Position numbers and translations under genes: made by a program. From positions 9,542,662 through 9,606,661 of the forward strand of contig CM034132.1 in NCBI GenBank assembly GCA_019914995.1: a stretch of 64,000 nt of DNA. The letters run 5' to 3'. The stretch comes from Acanthochlamys bracteata (lineage: Eukaryota > Streptophyta > Magnoliopsida > Pandanales > Velloziaceae). Every line of letters starts with the position of its first letter. Position 1 is the first letter of the stretch. The notes under the pieces were generated by a model. It ran no database searches, was not told where the DNA came from, and saw only the letters and a list, made by a program, of their open reading frames with translations. Below, piece by piece: positions 54,490 through 64,000 of this stretch.

Positions 54490-57346
54490 TTAGAGCTTGT
54501 TGAAATTGAGAGGCTCACGTAGGAACTTCTCCATCTGCTTTGCTCTGGTCTTTATCGACATATCAAAAACCTTCTGTCCAAACTCAATAACCAATCCTCC
54601 CATGATACTGGTATCAATCTGCAAAGTAGAAATTGGAGTTCCTCAACAAAATCCAAGACAAAATATTGACCATTTCCAAGCAGTGTAAACGAACAATGCA
54701 AAGGGACGAGGAACAAACAATTGGAGGGAAAAACTAGCAATGAACCAAAAAGAAGAGCAATTCAGCCAAACAGACATCTCCACCACTAGACTACTTTTGA
54801 CTCGAGGAAATTTGCACAGTGGTATAATATTTCAAGGTAGTTGATAATCATGTAAAGCTTAAAAAAGAAAAAATATAGATATAAGCAAATGAAGAAATGT
54901 TACTACAAACAAGATCTTTAATATATTATTCATGAAGATGAATATAGTCTATCAGTTCTATACCTTCTGTTCAAGCTTGACAGACTTTCCTTTTCCGAGT
55001 ATTTCTTGCAACGTCTGTTTAAGTTCTTTCTCTTCTTCAGCAGGAAGTGGCTGACAAGAAAATATTATAAAGGATAAAATGTCAAAGAACTTGCAAGGAA
55101 AAAAAACAAGCACTAACCCATAGATGATTAGTAAAATAGCAATACATGTAGGAAGACACAATCTGGTAAAAAATTTGGTAAGGGTGTCAATAGAAGGTGT
55201 ATAACTCACAATAACAGTTGTTACAACAACTTTGACCTCGCCCTTGTGCGCCATGCTTAGTTCAACAAATCTGCTCGCAATTTTCTCAAGATGTCGAAGC
55301 CTTCCATTATCAGCCAGCACAGCTTTTCCATACATAGAGAAGCACTAATCAGATAGCGTAATGATACAAAACATTTGAAATAATACAATCAAAGCAATTA
55401 TCAGCATTTCATGTCAATTCATACTAAAAAAGTTCAATTACTACCAAAACTATCATGAACTTAGCCTCCACAAGCCAAAGCAATGCTCAGGTCCATCAAT
55501 GAATATTTCAGCAAGTATCGATTCATGAAAATCATGTTTCTTCGTATCAATGTAACCAGCCCATCAAAGACCAAATTTGGGCATAGATATACAAGGATAC
55601 CCAACCTTATTCAATTTCTAGATGCGTATGGGACTGAGATCAAGAACAAAGAAAACGCTCTACGAATGCTGAATTTATGTATATAAGAAAGATATAAAAA
55701 ATGTTCAAGCCAAAAGAAAACCATAAATTTCATATGGATGCACGCACAAAAGGGTTATGAACTTGCAATACCAGCAAGGTGGGGAAAAAATAAGAATACC
55801 AAACATAGATTCACAACTGGTCATATCACAATGAACAACATACCCATGAAGTTCTTAGTGACATCAGAAAACCCAGCTTCAGAAAACAATTCCTTTACAG
55901 CCTTAACCCTGTGTTCCCTAGGAACTGATACATCCTTAATGAACTGTGAAAACAAAGGACTTCTCTTGGATGCCTCAACTACATCAAGAATCTCCGACTC
56001 AACCTTGTCCAGCACATTAGCTTTAGAGGCAGCTAGGAACAGAGCCGAAGCATAGTTCCCTGAACCTCCGAAAAGTGACAAAGGTACCTGCAAAACGTTG
56101 AAAGACGGAAAACTGTTTGACAACTTCTACCTTCAACATGGAAAGATAAGGATTTAGAGAACAACATCACATGCAAGTTTATTTCATAAATTGCATAAAC
56201 AAGTTTTGACAAGGACTCCGTAATCAACTATTTTGCATAATTCGACACTACTCTAGAATCACAACAAGAAACAGCAGCTACAACTGAGTCATTGTCTTGT
56301 GACTCGCCAGGTGATTTTCTGTTACACGCTAGCAACTATTAGAATAAGCAAACTCATCTAAATAGACCAGTCCTTCAGTCTAACAGTACAATGATTCAAA
56401 ATCAATTTCTACCGTAAAGCTATCCAGTCATGACTTCTACATTCAATAAAACGCAAAGCAATCAAACAGATCCTGAGACAACTGAAGACGTGTTCAAAAA
56501 AAATCTCTCTCCTTGATAATGATCTTATCTTCCGATTCTATCTTTAAATGTTCATGGGTACATGGAATCTACTACTTGATCTAAAAGAAAAAGTTCAATA
56601 GAAGCATCATTTGTTATATGAAATGGAGCACTTCTTTACCTTGACATTGCTCTCTGTCTGCTTTGATTGTGTCGCAAAGCTTCGTACTCCCTGCATTACA
56701 ACAAAATCAACACATAACACACATATAACCACAAATCATTAAAAATAATTAGAAAACTGAAAAATTAAAGCCTCTATCTTCTAAAACCCAAGGCAAAACA
56801 AAAATCCAAACCATCAATCAGCAGATCGATTCAATCGCAAAACCACCAAAGGCAATGCAGGCCAAATTATATCAAACTCATAAGCAAGATAATAGTTTGC
56901 TCCTTTCCAATTAAGAACCCGAACGAACACTCTAATCCATCAAGTCAAGCTGAATCTACCCCAAAAAAATAAACAAACATGAGTTTAATTCACAAACACA
57001 ACTTTTGGTAAACCACCATTAATGGAATCATAAGGAAAATACAATCGATAGGAAAACTACAAGTTTGCTGCTTTTTGGATTAAAAAGCCAGAAACCATCA
57101 TTCTAATCCATCAAATCAAGCCGAATCTTTGCCAAAGTCTTAAATAAAACAAAAAACAAAAAAAAAAGCTTCAGGACTCCAGGAAAAAAATGCTCGGTTC
57201 AAGAAATCAATAGAACTAAAATCGATCGATAGAAACAACTTGAATACCTCTCGATCGGCGAGAGATCGGTGAGCCAGAGCAGATTCGGCATTGATTGCCC
57301 GGCTCAGAAGAGGAATCGAAGATCTGAGTCGATTAACCAGCGCCAT
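54490..57346 (-). CDS. ATP5: Mitochondrial ATP synthase OSCP (delta') subunit
   Basis: Links F1 to the peripheral stalk of mitochondrial F1Fo-ATP synthase. Six exons (minus): 57346-57248, 56690-56640, 56087-55844, 55322-55210, 55050-54964, 54618-54490; 723 nt, 240 aa, stop TAA 54492-54490. N-terminal presequence MALVNRLRSSIPLLSRAINA with many Arg and no acidic residues before E21, then GVRSFATQ with a typical matrix-processing look. Conserved body: PLSLFGGSGNYASALFLAAS, SLFSQFIKD-like SPLFSQFIKDVSVPREHRV, VLADNGRLRHLEKI and the C-terminal IDTSIMGGLVIEFGQKVFDM. Length matches the plant protein (about 238). A palindromic pair of site II motifs (TGGGCC and AGCCCA, 57452-57464) lies about 110 bp upstream, as expected for a nuclear mitochondrial gene. 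Confidence 0.93.
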
Positions 57347-57451
57347 TTTTGTTTCTTCGAGAAATTTTACTTTCGATCGACGGCGAACTCTTTAGATGGA
57401 GTCTAATGAAGAAGAAAAAATATAATAAAAGTTTCAGAAGAGTTAACTAAT

Positions 57452-57464
57452 TGGGCCTAGCCCA
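57452..57464. promoter_or_regulatory. Paired site II motif TGGGCCTAGCCCA
   Basis: A 13-bp perfect inverted repeat made of TGGGCC and AGCCCA. Such TGGGCY elements are bound by TCP factors and are enriched in promoters of plant respiratory-chain genes. Position about 105-118 bp before the OSCP ATG fits. Confidence 0.6.
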
Positions 57465-57904
57465 TGTAAACAAATTCGGTTCTTGTTAGCTGATTTTCCA
57501 TTTTTGTTTTTTTTGTATTTTTTTTTATAAATTTTACTTTGATTTCTCATGACAAACGCAGATTCTCTAGGTCTCTAATTTTCAAATAAATAATAATTAT
57601 TATTAAAATTGAATATGAAATATTTTGTATAATATTGAGCAGCTGTTGTTCAGTTTAAGAGATCATTTTAAAGTTGCTTAACTTAAAGTATTTTTATAAA
57701 AAAAATTTAGAATTTTCAAATAGATATCTCTTTATTAAAATAAATATTATATATATAATGAATAACATATATTTATACATATATTTTTCAAGTATAAGTT
57801 TTACAATATTATAAAAACTTTTCTAGAAAATAAAAGATTAAATTAAAATAAAAGAAGAATTAGTTCTTAACTCCTTATACTTCTATTAGTGTGGTAACTT
57901 TTTC

Positions 57905-58135
57905 TAACAATGCTTTTAAAATAGAAGTATTTTAAAATATAAAATAATTTTATTTATTTTGATAAATAAATTTTAATTTTATTTAAAAAATAAATAAACA
58001 TATATAATAAAAAAAATTTATTATGTAAAATTTTTTATATTTTATAAATTTTAAATAAATTTTTAAATATTTATAACATATATAATAAAAATATAAAATA
58101 CTAAATAAAAAGATATTATTTTTCTGATAAGCTGA
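57905..58135. mobile_element. AT-rich MITE family copy (reverse orientation)
   Basis: Contains TTATTATGTAAAATTTTTTA, then TTTATAAATTTTAAATAAAT, TTTTTAAATATTTATAACAT: the complement of the forward core, in reverse order. Confidence 0.45.
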
Positions 58136-58227
58136 ATTCCAATCATCTTAATATTTACAGTATTTACGTAATCAACCATTAAACAATAGAAAAAAATTTC
58201 TTTAGAAATTAAAAAAGAATGAAAAAA

Positions 58228-58599
58228 TTAACTCGCGTCTCCCCAAAAACTACCAAACCAAAACAACCCTTGTTCCAGGTACTCATTCCAAACGTTCTCT
58301 TCATCACCATCAACTAAACATGAACTCCTGAACTCTTCAATGAGTATCAACTCTTCATCAACTCTCAGTGGCTGTTCCATCTCCAACTCCATTCTCAAGA
58401 CGTTCACCTTCGTCATCGTCGCCGCCGGTGCCGCTTGTTTCTTCTTCTTCTTGTTCTTGCAGCAGCAGCAGCAGCAAAGCTTTGTGGTGATCTTTAACGG
58501 AATTTTAATGAAGAGATACAGAATGATCTGAAGCAACAAGCATGGGCAACAGCAACTGATCGCTGCGCAGTCTGCTGCTAACAAGTTGCAGTCTTCCAT
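58228..58599 (-). CDS. Small Cys/Lys-rich membrane-associated protein, unknown function
   Basis: Intronless 123-aa ORF. I start at the second Met (58599) because MEDCNLLAADCAAISCCCPC resembles the start of a plant-specific uncharacterised family (METLNLIAADCVVISCCC-type, from memory); an upstream in-frame ATG at 58683 would add 28 residues. Layout: Cys-rich head, one hydrophobic helix (LLLQIILYLFIKIPLKI, about 20-38), then six consecutive Cys followed by NKKKKKQ, an acidic middle, and a tail ending WFGSFWGDAS. The Cys6 tract is encoded by a GCA-type trinucleotide run (58457-58476). Membrane anchoring with palmitoylation of the Cys cluster is an inference. Confidence 0.65.
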   Translation of the reverse strand: MEDCNLLAADCAAISCCCPCLLLQIILYLFIKIPLKITTKLCCCCCCKNKKKKKQAAPAATMTKVNVLRMELEMEQPLRVDEELILIEEFRSSCLVDGDEENVWNEYLEQGLFWFGSFWGDAS

Positions 58600-59108
58600 C
58601 GCAGCTCCAAAAAAGTATAAGAACGAGTTGATTGAATGAATAACGAAGAAGAAAATTTCTTGGGAGAAGCCATTGCTTAGCAAGAAACAAACAGTCTTTT
58701 CTTTTGCTGCTAAGGTTTACAGATCATTGCTTCTACTTTGTTTTCAATGAATTGTTGGAACGAAAGTCTCTTGCGATGCTTGCCTTGCTTTTGCTTCTGG
58801 ACTGAAGCAAACATCTCCACTTAAGGCACACAAGAATAAGACTTAAACCTGAAGGCTTCTCGTTGGAGCCATAGAAAGCACGTATGTAGCTTCTACAACC
58901 AAATTTTATTTACAAGAGACTGAATATATTGACAAGGGCTAATGCTGTATATATATACTAACATACCGAAACTAAAAATTTCAACCCAATGTACAAAGAA
59001 TCATCAAGTGAAAAAAAAATAAGAAAAAGATGCTCGTAAGTTGAAAAGAATTGCTGCACAAAAACAAACAATCACCGTGTTCTAAATGTGAGCAGCAGGC
59101 ATGCTGCA
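58600..59108. other. Spacer between the Cys-rich gene and PERK
   Basis: Leader of the small Cys-rich gene and 3' flank of the kinase gene. Nothing else seen. Confidence 0.5.
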
Positions 59109-62100
59109 CTATAGCTGACTTCGACTATGGCTCTGGCTCTGGCTCTGACTCTGGCTCCAATTTCCTTCGTTGAAGCCAGTGCTGAAGTTACCGAATGCCA
59201 TTCTTTGAAATAGCATGGGCAGAAAATCTGAAGATTGGGCAGAAATAAGAGCACTTTGACCAGGTACCATACCATTGTTCAGATCTACGTCAGAGAAACT
59301 CTCTAGAGCTCTCGCAACCTATGTATTGGAATTATTTAGGTAAATAATTGTGATTTCGCTATTCTTTTTTAAAGATGAAGATTTTAATAAATACGTCGAG
59401 CTTTGAAATTACCTGTCCCATTCGAGGTCTCATTGCTGCTGAATGACGGATACATGCTGCAGCTGCTTCAATCATACGGAACATCTCATGCTCGTTATAG
59501 TTATTTTCAAGTCTAGGATCAGGTAACTCCCCAAAATCTCGAGTTTCAACAGCATGGTTAAGCAAAGGCCTTGCCTGATAGATCAAGCAGAAGATGTTAA
59601 AAGTATCTTCAAGCAAAATCTAACTTCCTATTGAAGTTAAGAATAAAAGTTGACATCACTTTACCAAGTAGCACTAAGTACATAGTAAAGCTAAAGCTAT
59701 AGGCATGCGTTTTGACACACAAAAATTTTATCTTAATCCATAAAACATGAATCGCTTAAATATGCGTAGAACTGTGACTCTGTTTGTTGCGTTTATGTTG
59801 TCATCATAATTCTACCCACAAAAAGAATGAAAGATAAATGAGAAAGTGCAAGCTTCCTACAAAGATTCAACGCCAACTAGTTACCGTCCCCTTGATATAG
59901 GTGATCATACACAGCCACAATCACTAAGAAATCTCGTTGATGTCATTATTAACTTGTGGGTTTAGGGTTGTCTTTCTCCTATGCTTTTAGCTTATTATAT
60001 CTATAATAAGAAAAAAAAGCCTCCTAACTGTGAACACTATGATAAACTAGCACATGTATAACTCACTCAAGTAACGAATAGTTCTGTATACAGTATCATA
60101 CACACCCATTCAACTAGACTTTCATCTCCTAAGGGTTGAGAGTCATCAACAGGCCTTCGTCCAGTGATAAGCTCTAAAAGCACGACCCCAAAAGAGTATA
60201 CATCAGATTTGTCTGTTAATTTCCCAGTTAATGCATATTCTGGAGCCAAATATCTGAATGTAAGACCATAGTAGTTGGCAGTGAGTCAGAATTACAGTAT
60301 AGAAACAAACCACCTCATTGAATCAGCTAACATACCCAAAGGTCCCCATCACACGGGTAGTCACATGTGACATCGCATCCATGGCCAGCCTCGCCAACCC
60401 AAAGTCAGCAACCTAATATACAAAACGATGTAAACCCTGAGCAAGAGATGACCGAGACAGAAATGCCAGGAGCATCCATCATGTTCCATCTCCATACCTT
60501 AGCTTCAAAGTTGCTGTCTAACAAAATGTTTGAGGATTTGATATCTCTGTGAATAATTCTTGGATGACCTAGCAAGGAGATGGTCATTGTGTTAAGGATT
60601 ACAACAGAAAAGCATTCCCCATAAAGCAATCTTACATTAGAAAATAAAGGCATAAGCATAAAGACGAAAAGAAAAAAGGCGTTAAAGAAGTGGTATTACA
60701 ATCCTCATGCAAGTATGCCAATCCACGAGCAGAACCAGCAGCAACCTTTACCCTTGTTGCCCAAACCATTGGAGGCCTTCCTCGCCCTATAGGTGCAAAC
60801 AAAAAAAAGCATGTCAGCATAGAACCAATTAAGAGTTTCATAGCTGCACTTAAAAAAAAAATGCAAAAGGGTTAAACTTACCATGAAGATGGTAGTGGAG
60901 CGTGTTATTTGGCACAAAATCATACACTAGCAACCTTTGGTTATCTTGAATACAGTACCCTACTAAGGAAACCAGATGGCGATGGTGTATACGGCTAATG
61001 ATTTCAACCTCTGCTCTGAATTCTCGTTCACCCTGTCCACCTCCGACCTTGAGTTGTTTCACAGCAACCTCCCGTCCATCTTGTAAGCGCCCTTTATACA
61101 CACAGCCAAATCCACCTTCTCCCAAAAGATTCTGTGTTGAGAAACCATTAGTGGCCGAGGATAGCTCTTCATATGTAAACCATGTTTTTGAATTGCCTAA
61201 TCCTTGCTCTGACGGAGAGTACATGAAACTATGACTTCTGGAGCCCTGGTTAATCAGAGCACCTGATGGGGATCTCTGATAGGCATCTGATGAGGAAAAT
61301 AGCCGTTGTCAATCCAATTGCTGAAATACAATATAATGCCCATAAAGGGTTTCAAGTGATTTGGTGGCAAGGTGATTGATGGTGTACGGTTTTACGCATT
61401 AAATCAATTCCAGAGACCACAGATCATGGAAAACATAGATAAAAGGCGATGAACATTTTGGAAGTACCTGACATCTGAGAAGAAGTGTAGGGTGATGGCA
61501 TGACATAGCCCCCTGCATATCTGCCAGATGTTTTCTTCCGCCTTCTTACAAAGTACACAGCAAGACCAACCAAACTAAGTAGTACTAGAGCCGATATTAT
61601 ACCAATGGCTATTGCAGTTCCAGACTTCGAGCCACCACCCCCTGTTGCGCTACTGCTGCTGCCAGGCCCACCATTGCCATTTGGATTAACCTCTGAAGGT
61701 TTGTTGCGTCCAGCACTACTTGGAGTACTCGTACGGGGAGTAGAATTCACAGGTAATGGTGAAGGACTACCAGCAGATGGAGTAACCGGTGCATTACTTG
61801 ACGAATTGGTTGGTGTAGGAGTTGGTGATGCAATCATGGGTGATGGAGCAGTTGGAGGCGCTGATGTGTTATTCAACCCCGAAGGAGGAGGAGAATTCAG
61901 AGCAGGTGGGGTTGGAGGGTTAGCTGAAGGTGGAGATGGAGATGAATTAGCAGGAGCGGGAGGAGTTGAATTTGTGGGTGGGGTGGCAGGTGGTGAAGGT
62001 GGAGGCTTGTTTTTAGAGGGAGCCGGTGGGGGAGGCAATGTAAGGACGGAAGGCGGAGGGGAATCTGAAGTTGGTGGAGGAGGGGAAGCTGCTGGTGGTG

Positions 62101-62302
62101 GAGCTGAAGTACTAGGTGGTGGTGAAGAAGGGGGAGGGTCAGTAGGTGATGGTGGTGGTGTAGATGAAGGTGGATCAGTGGTTGGACTTGGTTGATTTTG
62201 TGGAGGTGGAGCAAGCGTTGAAGGTGGTGAAGGGGTTGGTTCTGGTGGAGAAGAAGAAGAAGAAGATGAAGATGAAGTTGGAGGAGGGGAAGAAGATGCC
62301 AT
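59109..62302 (-). CDS. PERK9: Proline-rich extensin-like receptor kinase (PERK family)
   Basis: Plasma-membrane Ser/Thr kinase whose extracellular proline-rich part is thought to contact the cell wall. Eight exons (minus): 62302-61468, 61286-60882, 60786-60700, 60568-60498, 60412-60336, 60253-60106, 59574-59413, 59318-59109; 1995 nt, 664 aa, all phases consistent. Extracellular region about 1-228: [20 protein letters not shown] and similar. Membrane helix about 229-252 ([20 protein letters not shown] and onward), then RRRKK. Kinase: LGEGGFG (333-339), VAVK (Lys about 355), HRDIKSSN (Asp about 451), DFG (469-471), [22 protein letters not shown]-type C-lobe Arg. All catalytic residues are intact. 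The tail ends in repeated Ser-Gln. PERK9 is chosen by synteny (At1g68690, from memory); PERK8/10 are close relatives. Confidence 0.92.
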
Positions 62303-63190
62303 GATGTCTTCTGTTCTTTTTTTTTCTTTCTATCAATTGAAGGAAAAAGATTCAATCTTTCTTCTCTAGTTAAAGATAACTCCAGCCTCACTGAAACTTG
62401 TCTACTGAAATTTACAAAATTTGTTCCAAGATCGAATCTTTATGTCTACAGATCTCAAGATCAAGAGAGTTCTAACACTAGCGGGTACTACTTTTAGTTT
62501 TAAGCAGAAATGAAGCTTGAAATATGTGCTAGTAGTAGCTAGAAATGGAAGAAAATCAGCAGAAATGTCAAACCTTGAAGAGCAACTATGCTTCCAAATC
62601 AAGCAAAATTGCCAACTATAACTGCTTTCCTCAGTCAAAAGTCTCCATGAACTCAAAATTTTCACCCAAAATTAAAACTTTGGAGACGTAAAACTGTTCA
62701 AAATTCCAACCTTATCTGCAACCCTTGGGAAAGAAGTCAAACAGAGGAAACCCACTACAAAAGAATCCCACCTTTTCTTCTTCAACCCTTCAGACAAAAG
62801 AGAACCCACATGAGTACACAGCAACAGGCTTCCTTTTTTAAGAAATTTCAAAGTAAAACAATAGAACTCAGTTCAAAATCAATGAAATAAAAAGCTTCCA
62901 AAGAGAGAGCTACCAGGAACAATACCAACTAACGAACTCACTCATTGAATCAATTAATCAGATGAAGACGACAGTGATGAAAGAGAATGGAATAATCACC
63001 CACCTACCTTCTTCCTCTCGCCTTCCTGAAGCTGAGAACAAGATGATGAAGAAGAAGAAGAAGGAACGTGAACGACTCAGGAGAAAGAATCTGTTACAGT
63101 GATGAATGAATGATGAAGCTAAAACTCGAGAGAAAAAAGATCACATTTTTCTTTGGAGAACAACTTTTGTTCTTGTTGTCGTCGTCGTTG
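62303..63190 (-). promoter_or_regulatory. PERK 5' leader with probable intron
   Basis: A consensus donor AAG|GTAGGT (63008/63007) and acceptor TTTCAG (ending 62391) frame a likely 617-bp intron in the 5' untranslated region, leaving about 88 nt of leader before the ATG. Leader sequence above 63008 is GAA-rich. This is inference from splice signals only. Confidence 0.45.
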
Positions 63191-64000
63191 AGTTTGATTT
63201 TGTATATCAGTAATTAAGTAGTACTGTTATAGAGGCGGTTTCACATCAATTCTATAAAAATTATTTATCAATATTTTATTTATATTTTTAATAATTTTTT
63301 TATAATAATAATTTTAATTAAATATTTTTAAAAATAAATGTTTTATATAGTAAAAAATTTTATTTTTTAAAAATTTTTCTAAATCAAAACAATAAAATTT
63401 ATTTATTAAAATAAAATAATTTTTTTTATTCTAAATAATTTTATAACATTTCACGGACTATTATCTACTGTTATAGCATATTTTAGTACATAATAAGATT
63501 AGTAATTTCATTTTTTTAATATTATTTAAAAAATAGAAGCTGACTTTATGTAATAGTTATTTTTTTTAACTATGGAGCAGATGCTTATAGAGTTAAGAAA
63601 AGACAATTTTATAAAGAGTGTATTTTAATTCATGAGATTGTGAATTTTGTGAAGCTAAATTAAGTTAGAATTGAGTTCGATCAAAAGTGTAGAAATAATT
63701 TCGATAAGTTCGAAATAAATTTAAATTTAAAAATTGGTAAAGAAACAAAAATGTAAATAAATAATCTTAAATATAACAATTTTATAGCAACAAACTAAGC
63801 ACACCTGAAAGAAATGACCAATGTGTGAAAAGCAACAAGATTAAGCAATTAACTTTCATCATTAAATAATTAACTTATCATAAATTGTTTTATATGTTTT
63901 TTCTACGCGTTTATAACGTGTTATGTAGGAGAAATTTTTTTAAATGCTGATAAGATTATTTTTCAAAATTAAAATATTTTTATTTAATTTTCAAATTTTA
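63191..64000. other. AT-rich upstream flank of PERK
   Basis: Very AT-rich. 63240-63470 resembles the dispersed MITE core (TATATAGTAAAAAATTTTAT) but lacks clear ends. No coding sequence seen. Confidence 0.4.

Larger units (their letters stand above)
57347..58227. other. OSCP promoter and AT-rich spacer
   Basis: Near OSCP: site II pair at 57452-57464. The rest is AT-rich with a reverse-oriented MITE copy at about 57905-58135. Confidence 0.5.

Noticed and set aside
61605..62195. 196-codon Gly-rich plus-strand ORF
   Set aside because: Antisense shadow of the PERK proline-rich coding region (Pro codons read as Gly).

Overview
This is plant nuclear DNA, most likely from a eudicot. Genes are split by many short GT-AG introns (and two apparent GC-AG introns), intergenic DNA is very AT-rich and full of small MITE-like elements, and every recognisable product is a land-plant protein. 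All exon joins given here were worked out by eye from splice sites, reading phase and family conservation; no alignment was run.

Layout, left to right. 1-2518 (-): 5' end of a bacterial-type PEP carboxylase (PPC4), cut by the window edge. 5181-5705 (+): Nudix hydrolase NUDX1. 6669-9963 (-): EMG1/NEP1, an 18S rRNA methyltransferase. 10308-14837 (-): a PHO1;H1-type phosphate exporter. 16-22.5 kb: long stretch with no convincing gene. 22561-23117 (+): frame-broken lysine-rich arabinogalactan protein. 24120-26450 (-): DNL/Zim17 zinc-finger protein with a probable plastid transit peptide. 28415-34901 (-): TADA, the plastid tRNA-Arg adenosine deaminase. 35974-42823 (+): intron-containing pseudogene of a TOUGH (TGH)-like G-patch/SURP splicing protein. 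43-47 kb: transposon-rich AT desert. 48029-53377 (+): P4-type phospholipid flippase (ALA9-like). 53755-54045 (-): small membrane protein. 54490-57346 (-): mitochondrial ATP synthase OSCP subunit. 58228-58599 (-): small Cys/Lys-rich membrane protein. 59109-62302 (-): PERK-family proline-rich receptor kinase. 62303-64000: its leader with a probable intron, then AT-rich DNA.

From memory, PERK9, ALA9, TADA, AGP19, Zim17, PHO1;H1, PPC4 and NUDX1 lie together on Arabidopsis chromosome 1 (about At1g68690-At1g68760). The window therefore looks like an ancestral collinear block, with EMG1, the TGH-like copy and OSCP added (or lost in Arabidopsis) and PPC4/NUDX1 in swapped order. The genes do not form one pathway. 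They are neighbours by descent, covering organelle function, phosphate and lipid transport and ribosome biogenesis.

The most unusual items are an AT-rich MITE family with about ten copies, one of which carries a short piece nearly identical to the TGH-like pseudogene; the two decayed genes; tandem protein repeats in TADA; and two GC-AG introns. I found no wholly new biological system.
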